Of a DNA stretch of 47,313 nucleotides, positions 18,223-27,729 are shown piece after piece. Both the position numbers and the translations under genes were made by a program. The stretch spans positions 1 through 47,313 of the forward strand of contig JASMLX010000041.1 in NCBI GenBank assembly GCA_030748495.1, in the 5' to 3' direction. The notes beneath the pieces are model-generated. The model was given only the letters and a program-made list of their open reading frames with translations, did not search any database and was not told where the DNA came from. The DNA comes from Candidatus Poribacteria bacterium. GTDB lineage: Bacteria > Poribacteria > WGA-4E > UBA9662. How positions within the stretch are numbered: position 1 is the stretch's first letter; each line of letters begins with the position of its first letter.

Positions 18223-19911
18223 TTGGCCGTTCCATTCAAAGCGGAAGAGGTGGGGGAGTGGGAAATCAAAGCCAGCCTGGCCGATAGAAAAGACTTAAAA
18301 GGGTCACAGCGCAGCACCAAGTTTAAGGTCTTGAAGGGGAGGGCGGTGATTGCCTTTGATAACGCAGATAACGCCTTACTAGGAACTGGCATTGAGCTGG
18401 TGGGGACACTAACTCCTGAGTTAGCCGATCAATCCATCACGCTAAAGATCTTAAAGCCGGATGGTAGTGTCTCCACCTTGACTGATATCAAGAGTGGGGA
18501 GCTGGGCGTCTTTAAGCAAAGGGTGGAGTTCAACCTGGCCGGCAATTGGGATTTGACCGCCACCTGGACCGGCAATGAGGACTACGAAAGTGTGACCAAG
18601 ACCCTGAGCGTTGCGGTTAGTGCGGAAGTAGGTAAGGCCATCATCGTGCTGGGCGGCGGCAATGCGGAAATCAACCTGGACTGGAAAACCTTCAGCAGCG
18701 TGGCCAGCCAGGTGCATAAGGTGTTCCTGAGACGACAGTTTAATGACGATGAAGATATTCACTTCCTGTCGCCCAGTTTAAGTGAGATTCAAGGTGCTGA
18801 TACCGTTACCACCTTGGAAACATTGGAGAAAGCTATCACCGACTGGGCGAAAAGACAGGTCAATAGTCAGGTGCCTCTCTATCTCTACCTGCTATCCCAT
18901 AATCTAGGCAATCAGTTTTTGTTGGAAAAAACGGAGACCCAGCAGAAATACTTGTCGCCACAACTGCTGGATACCTGGTTGGATAGGCTGCCGGAAGGAA
19001 CACCGGTTACGGTGGTGATTGAGGCTTGTTATAGTGGCAATTTCATTAGCCAAGCTGGTACTAAATCAGCCCTGGTTGGTAAAAATAGAACTGTTATCTC
19101 AAGTGCTAGGGGTGACAAGCAATCCAAGATAGCCAGAAGTTCCTCTTTTAGCCGAACTTTCTTTAATCTGATAGAGAACAATAAAACAGTTGCTGAGGCC
19201 TTTGAACAAGCTGCGGAGAAGATGGAGAGAACGATTTTCCATCGAGACCGATTACCTCAAATGGACAGTAATGGGGATGGTAATCCAAATCAAGCCGAAG
19301 ATTATGTCACCTTAAAAGGGAGTTATATACCAGCTGATTTGATCAGTTTGGCGGATCCTCCCAACATCACGAAAATAACGCCAGCCTTAGAGTTGAAGAA
19401 GGGGGTTTCATCACAGAGAATAGAAGTCGAGTTATTGGGGACAAATATTAGCCGGGTGTGCACCACGGTAATTTCTCCCACCTTTGATCCTCAGGCGGAA
19501 TTCAAGAGTTGGAATCAGTTAGCGTTTGTCGAATTTGATCTGGTTGAAGTCAGTACAGGTAAGTATGCGGCCCCATACGGAGATTTCACTATTCCAGGCG
19601 ATTATTCGGTGGTGATAAACGCTGAGAATGCGGACGGTTTTGCAGACCCGGTGCAGACTGCCATCACGGTGCCAGGAGCAGAGAGCAAACCGGTAGCCAG
19701 GCTCACAGGCGACGTCAATGGCGCTAAGGTGGTAAACATCTTCGATTTGGTAATTGCAGCCGGATCATTCGGTAAAACGGGGGTTGGGATTATGGGAGAT
19801 GTGAATGGAGATGGTAGGGTTAATATCTTTGACTTGGTAATAGTAGCAGGAAACTTCGGCAAATCACTACTAGCAGCACCTTCCATGGTTTCCAAGGTTA
19901 AAAACTACTGA
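18223..19911 (+). CDS. giant LRR protein, fragment 3: C13/caspase-like peptidase domain and dockerin
   Basis: The frame is open from 18139 and has no credible own start (TTG at 18223), so it is the continuation of fragment 2. After an Ig-like module, residues 138-345 form a C13/caspase-like domain: IIVLGGG, a histidine in LYLYLLSHNLGN (codon at 18898) and the catalytic-type cysteine in VVIEACYSGNF (codon at 19027). Family members usually have Asp-His-Gly at the histidine; here it is Ser-His-Asn. A calcium-loop-like DSNGDGNPNQAED follows. Near the end, two GDVNG..VNIFDLVI.AG.FGK repeats at 19709-19863 form a type I dockerin. The frame stops at TGA (19909-19911) a few codons after the dockerin. 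Confidence 0.75.
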   Translation: MAVPFKAEEVGEWEIKASLADRKDLKGSQRSTKFKVLKGRAVIAFDNADNALLGTGIELVGTLTPELADQSITLKILKPDGSVSTLTDIKSGELGVFKQRVEFNLAGNWDLTATWTGNEDYESVTKTLSVAVSAEVGKAIIVLGGGNAEINLDWKTFSSVASQVHKVFLRRQFNDDEDIHFLSPSLSEIQGADTVTTLETLEKAITDWAKRQVNSQVPLYLYLLSHNLGNQFLLEKTETQQKYLSPQLLDTWLDRLPEGTPVTVVIEACYSGNFISQAGTKSALVGKNRTVISSARGDKQSKIARSSSFSRTFFNLIENNKTVAEAFEQAAEKMERTIFHRDRLPQMDSNGDGNPNQAEDYVTLKGSYIPADLISLADPPNITKITPALELKKGVSSQRIEVELLGTNISRVCTTVISPTFDPQAEFKSWNQLAFVEFDLVEVSTGKYAAPYGDFTIPGDYSVVINAENADGFADPVQTAITVPGAESKPVARLTGDVNGAKVVNIFDLVIAAGSFGKTGVGIMGDVNGDGRVNIFDLVIVAGNFGKSLLAAPSMVSKVKNY

Positions 19912-19987
19912 CCAAAAACATCACATAGCCTCAACTATAGACCAACTAGAATCAAATGCGAATCTGTCTAGTGCTGAAGAAATAGCG

Positions 19988-20320
19988 TTGAATGTTCTGA
20001 AATCTATCCTACTCGAAAGATTACCAAGGCGGACTCAACTCTTAGCTAATTATCCCAATCCATTTAATCCAGAAACCTGGATCCCCTTCCGACTGGCACA
20101 AGATTCAACAGTCATGGCTAAAATCTATGACTTAACTGGCAAGCAAATCAGGATGATTGAGCTAGGGCATCTACCAGCAGGCAATTATGTAGAATCTAAC
20201 AGGACAATATATTGGGATGGAAAAACTCAAGATGGAGAGCAAGTATCTCCAGGTACTTACTTTTATCAGGTACAAGCTGGAAGTTATTCTGAGACCCGTA
20301 AAATGTTAATTCTGAAGTAG
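19988..20320 (+). CDS. giant LRR protein, fragment 4: C-terminal FlgD/T9SS-like sorting domain
   Basis: The frame is open from 19874 and starts internally only at a TTG. Its upstream part (TTDQKHHIA, then LSSAEEIALNVLKSILLERLP) links the dockerin of fragment 3 to this domain. The last 90 residues start with YPNPFNPETWIPF and end with SPGTYFYQVQAG and RKMLILK, the pattern of FlgD-Ig-like / type IX-like C-terminal sorting domains common at the ends of secreted proteins of Poribacteria and related phyla. A rho-independent terminator lies 33 bases after the stop, confirming that this is the natural 3' end of the giant gene. Confidence 0.75.
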   Translation: MNVLKSILLERLPRRTQLLANYPNPFNPETWIPFRLAQDSTVMAKIYDLTGKQIRMIELGHLPAGNYVESNRTIYWDGKTQDGEQVSPGTYFYQVQAGSYSETRKMLILK

Positions 20321-20352
20321 TTTTCAACCTGATCTGATTTTACGTGCGAGGA

Positions 20353-20386
20353 CTTTCAAGTGTGTCCTACTTGAAAAGCGTTTTTT
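20353..20386 (+). terminator. rho-independent terminator after the giant LRR gene
   Basis: CTTTCAAGT (20353-20361) pairs with ACTTGAAAG across a seven-base loop, followed closely by T6 at 20381-20386. It lies 33 bases after the stop of the C-terminal sorting-domain fragment, in the right orientation. Confidence 0.75.
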
Positions 20387-20843
20387 GTGCTCAGTAGCTT
20401 CCTCTTATCTCTAGAATTTACTTGGACCGTGGAGATCGTTTTCGTAACTATATGTGACGGATTCGGAATACCGTTGTGGGGAGCGTCAAATTCCCCACCA
20501 GCAATTTTCTCCTCTCTTTGCCCCATTCTGAACTTCACCTCCATTTTTCTATCTGGGTAAGTTGTTATCTGCTCTATTAGTGCGTGTAAGGCTGCTCAGC
20601 CAACTGCACGATGGATAGGTGAAGACTTGTGTGTATTGAGAGTGAGAAAGGGCGGCTGTGTACGGTGGATAATCCCTAGCCACGACGGCGTGTGCAGGTG
20701 CACCAAAAAGGCAACAATTGATAAAAATATCCAGGAGCCAATCAGCTAATGTAATACTTTTGCTTATCCATAATTGACACTATCAAGCTTGTCGGACGAC
20801 TGACGGCGAAGCCAACACCTAGCAACCGTAGCCAATATTGGAT
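20387..20843. other. gene-poor stretch before rpsT
   Basis: About 450 bases without a supported gene. A minus-strand open frame at 20356-20544 overlaps the terminator and has no family motif. No tRNA or recognisable element was found. Confidence 0.45.
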
Positions 20844-21116
20844 TTAGCCATCTGCTGCTAGTTTGTTGATGCTGACCGACAAACGTGATTTGTTACGGTT
20901 GGCGGTTCCTTTTTTTATGACGCCTTTACCGGCGGCACGATCAAGTTGGCCAGCTGCTTCTCGATAAAGAGCCTGAGCCTCTTCCAATTCACCATCGACG
21001 ATTGCCAATTGGGTTTTCTTGATGATTGTTTTTAAGGCCGATTTTCGTTTCCGATTAACCTCGGCTTTTCTTTTATCGGCACGCATGTGCTTAAAGGCTG
21101 ATGGTCTGTGCGCCAT
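20844..21116 (-). CDS. rpsT: 30S ribosomal protein S20
   Basis: Small basic protein that binds 16S rRNA in the body of the 30S subunit. The 90-residue sequence has the typical S20 features: the MAHRPSAFKHMRADKRKAEVNRKRKSA-type N-terminal helix rich in Arg and Lys (given here only as its key pattern), a central helix with AxALYREAAGQLDRAAGKGVI, and the ending IKKGTANRNKSRLSVSINKL. An acidic coiled-coil gene ends 67 bases upstream on the same strand, so the two may be co-transcribed. Confidence 0.96.
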   Translation of the reverse strand: MAHRPSAFKHMRADKRKAEVNRKRKSALKTIIKKTQLAIVDGELEEAQALYREAAGQLDRAAGKGVIKKGTANRNKSRLSVSINKLAADG

Positions 21117-21183
21117 TATTTATCTTTACCCCTGCTTTAAATTAAATGGTTTCTGTTTGTAGTTGAATATCGGTTAAATCTAA

Positions 21184-22233
21184 CTACGAATCGGGTACAT
21201 CGTCCAAGTACGACTCCAGAAGTTTACGGCGTTTCCGAGGAGTACGGGCTGTTTTAGGGGTCAGTTCTTCCTCATCGTCATCCAGACCCATGAGATCCTC
21301 ATCGAAGGGATCTTCAATCTTATCTAACTCCTCTGTTTCTTCTACCAGTAAATCTCCACGTTCCAGCGCGGCCAGTTCCTCTGGGGTCTCACGTCCTTCT
21401 AACTCTACCTGAGAGAAAAGCGCATCCAGATCTTCATTCGAGGTTTCATCTGTCTCGGTTTGATCCGGATCGTCTTCGTCAAGCCCGATGTCTGCCATCG
21501 GGACCTCTTCCTCGAAATCATCGACGGCTTCTTTCAAATTGATTTCTTCTGTGGATTCCAACTGAACTGGCGGAGATAGCCCTTCATCATCAAAATCGTC
21601 CAGAAAAGCCTCATCATCGTCGACAAAAAAGTCCTCGTCATCATCCTCGAAATCGTCTTCAGGCATCGATAAGTCATCAATCGAGGTCGATCGGAGGCTG
21701 GTCTCTTCTTCCAGAACGGTATCTTCATCAACTTCAGTTCTTACCGATGGTGAAGGACGTCGACTTCGGCTTTTGGGAGTTGAATCGTCTTCAATTGTGT
21801 CCTGAAGTTCAGAGACAAAATCTTCAGGCAAAGCACTTTTAACACTACCGAACCGTTCAATGATCTCAGCTAAGGCTTGATACTTTTCCCGCTTCTCTTC
21901 TTTGGCATGGTTTAACCTGGTCTGAGATCTCTTGGCGAGCCGTTTTAAGTCAGCTAACTCGGCAGACAGTTCCTTAATTTCCTGATCCAGTTCCAACTTC
22001 TGTTGGGCAACACGGTCGTATGCTTCCTCTACTTCTGCAATCCCAGACATCAACCCACTAATTTGATTACGTAGCTGATCGACCTCTTGCCGCTTTTTGC
22101 TTAACGAATCCTTTTTACGTGACAGACGATCGAGTTGCGCTTCTAACTGCCCCTCTTCCTGGTCGATTTCAGAAATCGTCTTTTCGTAGATGACCTCAAC
22201 TTGTCCCGTAATATCCTTGACTGAATTGTCCAT
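21184..22233 (-). CDS. acidic coiled-coil hypothetical protein
   Basis: No family recognised. From the ATG at 22233 (a TTG at 22245 is a less likely start) the 349-residue product has a long coiled-coil N-terminal half: residues about 8-130 with heptad-like Leu/Ile and many Glu, Lys and Gln, for example QLEAQLDRLSRKKDSLSKK. A Ser/Arg/Pro patch at about 165-180 comes next, then an extremely Asp/Glu-rich and probably disordered half (EDDFEDDDEDFF, DDFDDEG and similar). It ends in a basic patch, TARTPRKRRKLL, before LESYLDDVPDS. There is no signal peptide, so it is cytosolic. It is divergent from the TPR gene and upstream of rpsT. A scaffolding or nucleic-acid-associated role is only a guess. 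Confidence 0.7.
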   Translation of the reverse strand: MDNSVKDITGQVEVIYEKTISEIDQEEGQLEAQLDRLSRKKDSLSKKRQEVDQLRNQISGLMSGIAEVEEAYDRVAQQKLELDQEIKELSAELADLKRLAKRSQTRLNHAKEEKREKYQALAEIIERFGSVKSALPEDFVSELQDTIEDDSTPKSRSRRPSPSVRTEVDEDTVLEEETSLRSTSIDDLSMPEDDFEDDDEDFFVDDDEAFLDDFDDEGLSPPVQLESTEEINLKEAVDDFEEEVPMADIGLDEDDPDQTETDETSNEDLDALFSQVELEGRETPEELAALERGDLLVEETEELDKIEDPFDEDLMGLDDDEEELTPKTARTPRKRRKLLESYLDDVPDS

Positions 22234-22480
22234 CACCTTCACCAAAACGGTTAACGTTAGCCCCGAAATAGTATCATATCTAAAAAATGTTGTCCATATA
22301 TAGTTAGTCAGCCGTAACTCTGGTCACGTATTATGACCATCTGAGACAGGTAGTTGAGAGTATAGTCTTTTGGACACAGTAGGTTGATATATCGGCTTCT
22401 GTCATCAGATTAGTTTGGGGCTATAGTTTGCCTTTATGAGACAGGGTATGATATTCTTCAAGACAGAATAGGATTATCCA

Positions 22481-22816
22481 ATGAATCCGTCCCAAGCCAC
22501 TAAAGATCAACTTTACGATCAAGCACTCACCCTGTTTGGCAATAACCAACTCGATGAAGCCGTTGTTGCTTTTCAGGAGATGATCGACGCTTTTCCTGAC
22601 GAAATCGAGGGCTATATGGGGGTGGCACATGCCTATGAGAGATCTGAAAATTATGATGGAGCAATCGAAGCTGTTAAACAGGCAATTGAACTCGACCCCA
22701 ACGACAGTCTGGCTTACAGTAGTTTGTCCGCTTTCTATCAGCGGAAAGGCATGATCGCAGAAGCAGAAGCAGCCATGGCTAAATCGGCTGAACTAAAAAT
22801 TCCGCAGTCGAAGTGA
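22481..22816 (+). CDS. small TPR-repeat protein
   Basis: 111-residue cytosolic protein made almost entirely of tetratricopeptide repeats. Repeat-like helices occur at about 5-35 ([22 protein letters not shown]), 40-70 ([20 protein letters not shown], with ELDPND after it) and 75-105 ([21 protein letters not shown]). TPRs mediate protein-protein contacts; the partner is unknown. The ATG has AGGA eight bases upstream. Its 3' end overlaps the convergent copA gene by 24 bases, so the two genes may interfere at the level of transcription. Confidence 0.85.
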   Translation: MNPSQATKDQLYDQALTLFGNNQLDEAVVAFQEMIDAFPDEIEGYMGVAHAYERSENYDGAIEAVKQAIELDPNDSLAYSSLSAFYQRKGMIAEAEAAMAKSAELKIPQSK

Positions 22817-25060
22817 GTTGGTAACAACTAGTACCGAACTGCAGGCCATCGCTCCTGCCGCTAGCATCGGGTTCAATGTGACCCCCAGCGTGGCAAACAG
22901 GCCAGCAGCAACAGGAATTCCCAGCAGATTATACGAGAAAGCCCAGACGAGGTTCCAACGAATCGTATTGACGGTCTGGCGGCTGAGTTGGATGGCAGTG
23001 GTGACATGGGCAAGATCGCTCTTCATCAATACAATATCAGCCGTTTCCAGTGCCACGTCTGTGCCGGTTCCAACGGCAATCCCCACGTCCGCTTGTGCTA
23101 AGGCCGGCGCATCGTTAATACCATCTCCGACCATGGCTACCATACCTCCTCTCGCTTGCAGATCTTCTATTACTTGAGCTTTATCCGCAGGTAGAACCTC
23201 AGCGACGGCCTGATCAATGCTGAGTTGCTCCGCCACTATGCTAGCCGTCTTAGCACTATCTCCTGTCAGCATCACCGTTTGCAGCCCCATTCGCCTTAAC
23301 TTTTGCAGAGCTGTGGTTGCATTGGGTTTAATCGTATCGGCCACGGCGATCAAGCCTGCCAGTTGATTTTCGACACTGACCCAGATGACAGTTTTTCCTT
23401 CTTTAGTGTATTCTGTTTCGCGATCGATATCCATGCCTAGCAGTTGAATACCCTCTTTTTCCATCAGTCTCCGGCTCCCACACCGAATCCACTTTCCACC
23501 CAGATCACCTTGGACACCAAAACCAACCACAGCTTCAAAATTGGTTATCTCTACCTTTTCGATCTGTAGATCCCGGTCTGTACAGGCTCGTATAATAGCT
23601 TCAGCTAATGGATGCTCGGATTTGGATTCCAGTGTAGCGGCTAACAACAGCAGATGGTTTTCTTGATGGCCATTGCTGGTAGCGATGTCAGTAACTCGAG
23701 GATGTCCTTCGGTCAACGTACCTGTTTTGTCGAAAACAACCGTTTTTATCCGGTGAATTACCTCTAAGATCGGCGCACTTTTAATCAAGATTCCTTGTTC
23801 GGCTCCGCGCCCCACACCTGCCACCACCGCCGTTGGCGTAGCCAACCCAAGTGCACAGGGACAAGCGACAATCAAAACGGAAATAAAAAAGGTCAGTGCG
23901 TTAGCCAATGGGTCACCTACCAAGAAGAACCAACAGCTAAATGTCAGTACCGAAACCCCGATTACGATGGGGACAAAAATACTCGTTACCCGGTCGGCTA
24001 GTGTTTGGATTGGTGCTTTTGATCCTTGAGCCGATTCAACCAGCCGAATGATTTGTGCTAGCACAGTTTCGTCCCCGACTTTCTGCACCAGGAAATTTAA
24101 ACTCCCTGTACCATTGACCGTTCCACTGATTACCTCATCGCCAACTGTCTTGTAGACCGGTATGCTTTCACCGGTTACCATCGACTCATCAATACTGGAC
24201 CGGCCTGCCGTTACCAGGCCATCTACCGGAATTCGTTGACCGGGGCGTACCATAACCGTATCACCAATCTGAACTTGATCGACATCGACCTCAACGATTT
24301 CCTCCTCACGGACCAGTAGTGCGGTTTGCGGCTGTAGTCGAATTAAGGCCGTAATGGCATCAAAGGTAGCGCGTTTGGCTTTGACTTCCAGATAACGCCC
24401 CACTAGAATCAGGGTAATAATCATGGCCGAGGTCTCGTAGTAATTGTGCTGGGTTGACATCGACGGATAAACAAATGCCATTACAGTTATAGTCAAACTA
24501 TAGAGGTAAGCGGAAAAAGTACCGATAGAGATCAGTACATTCATGTCAACGGACAGATGTCTTAAGGCCGAAAAGGCTTTGCGATGGAATTGCCAACCGG
24601 CCCAAAACTGGACCGGTGTTACCATTAGGCAGAGCACTACTAACTGCCAGCGAACGGGAAGTAAGCCTGGCAGGAACATCAGTGACATAGCTAGTGTCGC
24701 AACGATGCCGCTGACCGTGATCTTGACGGCTAACACTTTCAACTCTTTTTGTTGCTCGGTCTCTTTCTGTTCTAGTTGTGCTTGACGTGCTTCACCGGGA
24801 CGGAGCGCCGTATAGCCAACACCAATAATCGCTGCTTGCAGTTGCTCGAAGGTAATAGCCTCTGCTGAATGTGTCACCGTCGCTTGCTCAGTACCGTAGT
24901 TGACCTCAACAGTAGTGACCCCTTCAACTGTCCGTAGCACTTTCTCCACTCTAGCTGCGCAGGCAGCACAGGTCATGCCACCGACGGAAACCGTTGTTTC
25001 TACTTGGTTTGGTGCTTCTACTGAGGCGTCATGGGGTTGAGAGATTAAAAGCTGACTCAT
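22793..25060 (-). CDS. copA: copper-translocating P1B-type ATPase
   Basis: Membrane pump exporting Cu(I) from the cytosol. The N-terminal heavy-metal-binding domain has [14 protein letters not shown] (C31, C34). The soluble actuator motif is TGES (296-299). The CPC metal site of helix 6 is at 400-402 in [13 protein letters not shown], the phosphorylation site is DKTGT with D444, the P1B-specific SEHPLAEA has H483-P484, and the hinge [12 protein letters not shown] lies near residue 643. About eight transmembrane helices can be counted. At 755 residues with a single N-terminal metal domain this is a typical bacterial CopA. The 3' end overlaps the TPR gene. No copper chaperone or CueR-type regulator is adjacent. 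Confidence 0.96.
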   Translation of the reverse strand: MSQLLISQPHDASVEAPNQVETTVSVGGMTCAACAARVEKVLRTVEGVTTVEVNYGTEQATVTHSAEAITFEQLQAAIIGVGYTALRPGEARQAQLEQKETEQQKELKVLAVKITVSGIVATLAMSLMFLPGLLPVRWQLVVLCLMVTPVQFWAGWQFHRKAFSALRHLSVDMNVLISIGTFSAYLYSLTITVMAFVYPSMSTQHNYYETSAMIITLILVGRYLEVKAKRATFDAITALIRLQPQTALLVREEEIVEVDVDQVQIGDTVMVRPGQRIPVDGLVTAGRSSIDESMVTGESIPVYKTVGDEVISGTVNGTGSLNFLVQKVGDETVLAQIIRLVESAQGSKAPIQTLADRVTSIFVPIVIGVSVLTFSCWFFLVGDPLANALTFFISVLIVACPCALGLATPTAVVAGVGRGAEQGILIKSAPILEVIHRIKTVVFDKTGTLTEGHPRVTDIATSNGHQENHLLLLAATLESKSEHPLAEAIIRACTDRDLQIEKVEITNFEAVVGFGVQGDLGGKWIRCGSRRLMEKEGIQLLGMDIDRETEYTKEGKTVIWVSVENQLAGLIAVADTIKPNATTALQKLRRMGLQTVMLTGDSAKTASIVAEQLSIDQAVAEVLPADKAQVIEDLQARGGMVAMVGDGINDAPALAQADVGIAVGTGTDVALETADIVLMKSDLAHVTTAIQLSRQTVNTIRWNLVWAFSYNLLGIPVAAGLFATLGVTLNPMLAAGAMACSSVLVVTNSLRLRNF

Positions 25061-25149
25061 ATTCGAGATTATGCAACCTGACTTAATTGTTTGTCAAGCC
25101 AATCCACGACTTAGGAGCCTAAACGGTTTAAGGACGGTCAGCGGAACTG

Positions 25150-25810
25150 CCACTCATTTTTCCTGGCATGGATTTCCTGGCATGGAAAAACGAGTGCTGA
25201 GAAGATTAAGCCGATGACACAGATGGTAAAAATAATCCCGTTTGGCGTTTGACCGGTCCATTGAGTCCACGGCTAGGGAAAATTTTAAAAAGCATAGTTC
25301 AAACCGAAATAGCAGATGGTATTGAGGATCAAAGCACGTCGACAAAAATCCAGCCCACTTTATTCTTGCATTACTTCGGCTAGCTGACCTCCTTCATGGC
25401 AATCCAGGTCATCAGCCCCATCGGTAAAATCAAGTAAATCAGCTAACCGAAACCAATCGAAACCTGATCCCCTCAATAGGCAGAGTGACCGCAAGGTTTT
25501 TCCAGCGATCGGCACGCGGTAACAAGGAAGCAGACCCAGAAGGGCCAGTCTCGACCACCCAGTACTGCGATCAAGGGGATCAGGCTCATGGTAATGGCTT
25601 GATCAGCAAAGTTCGTCAAACACCTTGTAAGACATGAAGTTCCAGACCGAAAGCCGGTAGATGCACAGTTGTCAAACCAACTTCAGCCTTGGAATCCAGT
25701 TCTACAGCGGGATCATCTTCCGGTTGATAAATCAGACCGTAGTTAATCCAGAGTCCGAGTCCGAGTCCGAGAACGGTTCCGAAAACCGGACTAAAGGTGG
25801 TCTCCATCAT
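25150..25810 (-). pseudogene. decayed membrane-protein-like remnant
   Basis: Minus-strand reading frames contain short hydrophobic, transporter-like stretches scattered over all three frames with many stops. Examples are VFGTVLGLGLGLWINYGLIY (25740-25800), ITMSLIPLIAVLGGRDWPFW (near 25560-25600), LIYLILPMGLMTWIAMK (near 25390-25440) and GIIFTICVIGLIFSALVFP (near 25170-25240). Taken together they look like a membrane protein broken by several indels. The family is not identified with confidence. Confidence 0.4.
25751..25770. repeat. short tandem repeat, GAGTCC x3
   Basis: Three copies of the hexamer GAGTCC plus a partial copy. On the minus strand it encodes a Gly-Leu run within the decayed membrane-protein-like remnant. 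Confidence 0.7.
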
Positions 25811-27193
25811 ATTCCACTAATTGACTTGGGAAGTTACTATAGATAACCAACCCTGCTGAAATAGCTCTCTGTCCTAGACGTGATAGGCCTAAATGGATAA
25901 TTCACGCATTCGTCCCAAGATGCCTTACCTGACAGGCTCCGCCTTCGAAGGTATGAACCAGATTGGCCCCTTGTCACACACTATCCCGGGCCTACTTTTA
26001 GCCCACAATCTGGTTGCGCATCCGTTGGCTGATGGCCAACCGTTCGACAGCGGTCGTTTTCTCGGCTTGCATTTGGGCCAAGCGGCTGAGTTGAGACGTG
26101 AGGTAATAAAGAAGAGTTAATGCGAAAACCGTTCATGCTAACTTTTTATTGGCAGAAGTAGTGTGGCAGGAAGTATGACACAACTCACTTTTTTCAGCTT
26201 TGTTTAATATTTTTTGGTTTTTTTATTTTTTCGAATGGACTGTTGAGGCAGGGAGATTTAGAGCGGTTGGAGAGATTTTTGGATCGGCTTAGAATGGCAA
26301 ACAACCTAGATAGGCATTGAAAACCGGTCTTGTCATTCTGGAGGCAGTGAAGGATCTGTGAAAGGTCTCAAAACCGTAGAAACCAAGTATGCGACCCTCA
26401 CAAACTAACACGTTATTCACCCGCACCCATTTAGCCGAACATTAAACCCATCGGTGCTACTTCGCCCAGGCTAATACCCAATTTCAATCTATTTGGGCCA
26501 AGCACCAAACGTCTTTTCCAAAAACATCTATCCCAGCCAAAATCATTATTTCCGCCAGCCAAGTTCCACCTCATTTGCTTGGCTCCTACATTGGCCTCTA
26601 CAATAATCGATTTGTGTCGGGCAGAGAGAGATATCTCGGCAGTGGGGGAAAAATGAAGATTGGGCGAGTGCCTAGTCGAAATGACCGCTGATTTAAGTAT
26701 TAAATGGTTACTATTAAGGTGGAACATGCCAACAGTAAAAGGACGAAAACAGCGTCAGCTAAGAAAGGATAGAATCAACTTCTTAATGCGTCTATGCCCC
26801 AGGCAACATTAGCAATTGAAACGGTTAGCTGAGCATCGACAAGAAACCATTTCCCTAATTTATAGAACGTTATCTCGAACTATATGCTGCTGGGGGAGAT
26901 AGCCCAGCTAGATAGACAGCAAGAACAGGAACGAATGGCCGTGGCTGTGGCGCCTAACTTTGAGGCTGAGCTATACCAGGAGGCCTATAGTGGCTAGTAG
27001 TAGTTGAAGATGGGTGAGAAGAGACGGAGAGCCTTGGCTTTTCTAGCCATGTTTCCTTATGAGGCAGGTCACAGATTAGCTCGGATGATGGATATGACCA
27101 GGCAAGGATTTCAAAAGATGACGGAGTCGGAGGTCGGGTTGAAGGTAATAAACCATTTCTCAGATCGATCACTGTGGAGTAAACGTCTCCAGT
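25811..27193. other. decayed, gene-poor DNA
   Basis: No intact gene supported. Open frames at 25893-26120 (+), 26431-26727 (-) and 27004-27222 (+) show no family motif. On the minus strand near 26000-26117 there is a short helical stretch (SRLAQMQAEKTTAVERLAISQ) that ends in a stop, with possible continuation in another frame, suggesting a degraded coiled-coil or kinase-like fragment. The base composition includes a T-rich run at about 26202-26232. Confidence 0.4.
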
Positions 27194-27346
27194 TATTACG
27201 GTCAGTCGTGCTAGTTTGTTGAAGGCATCGGCCCAGTCTAACTCTTTGTTAGAACCCAAATTGAGTTTTTGTAGGTTGGTCAGTTGACCTAATCTCTGAT
27301 GGTACTCCGTTAGGTTATTGTTGTACAAACCGAGACTAGAAGTCAT
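27194..27346 (-). pseudogene. leucine-rich-repeat remnant
   Basis: About 51 codons on the minus strand encode two LRR-type units (LGLYNNNLTEYHQRLGQ and LTNLQKLNLGSNKELD), then ADAFNKLARL, after which the similarity stops abruptly. There is no signal peptide or complete domain, so this is a fragment of a former LRR gene lying in a decayed region. It is separate from the giant LRR gene at 14-20 kb and its repeats are of a different subtype. Confidence 0.55.
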
Positions 27347-27369
27347 TTCATAAGGTCAGGTTAACCAAT

Positions 27370-27729
27370 ATGATGTATTTTATGGCTGATAGGAGGTTTA
27401 GAGCTATCAGTCATCGATCGGACGTATTCAGCGATCAGCAGATAAGGCAGCTGGAGAGTATCCGTTCAACCGAAACGCCCAATTTGGAGGATTTCAGGCA
27501 GGCGTTAGCCAAAGGATTGGAGCAGGAAGTAGAAATTAAAAAATCTATCCTGCGGGACTTAATAGCCAGCATTGAAGTCCACGCGTATGGAAAATTGGAG
27601 ATCAACTACCGGATACCGATGGGACCCGGTTTGAAGAACATACCCCGTACACGAGTTATCTTTTGCGCGGGTTTGAGTAAGTTTCTAGGTTTTACTATTC
27701 TATATTCGCCACACATCGAATCCCGTTGA
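27370..27729 (+). pseudogene. serine-recombinase-like C-terminal remnant
   Basis: The central part of this 119-codon frame (FRQALAKGLEQEVEIKKSIL, then RDLIASIEVHAYGKLEINYRIP) resembles the coiled-coil and final beta segment at the C-terminus of large serine recombinases. The catalytic resolvase domain is absent. The last residues run into the antisense of the FGE-sulfatase-domain gene. It is read as a truncated remnant of a mobile-element recombinase; the match is by pattern only. Confidence 0.42.

Larger units (their letters stand above)
14237..20320 (+). pseudogene. giant secreted LRR / Ig-like / C13-peptidase / dockerin gene in four frames (frameshifted)
   Basis: Four consecutive open frames read as one protein when three single-base +1 shifts are allowed, at 15414-15436, 18139-18149 and 19874-19911. 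The joined product is about 2,026 residues: signal peptide, LRR block 1, Ig-like modules, a second LRR block, more Ig-like modules, a C13/caspase-like domain, a dockerin and a C-terminal sorting-type domain. Sequence continuity is good on both sides of every junction and no domain is lost. Either the gene is recently inactivated, or the assembly has indels, or the ribosome shifts frame here. All three shifts have the same sign. The constituent frames are listed separately. Confidence 0.6.

Noticed and set aside
25893..26120. 75-codon plus-strand frame
   Set aside because: No motif, and the opposite strand shows a broken helical stretch; more likely degraded DNA.
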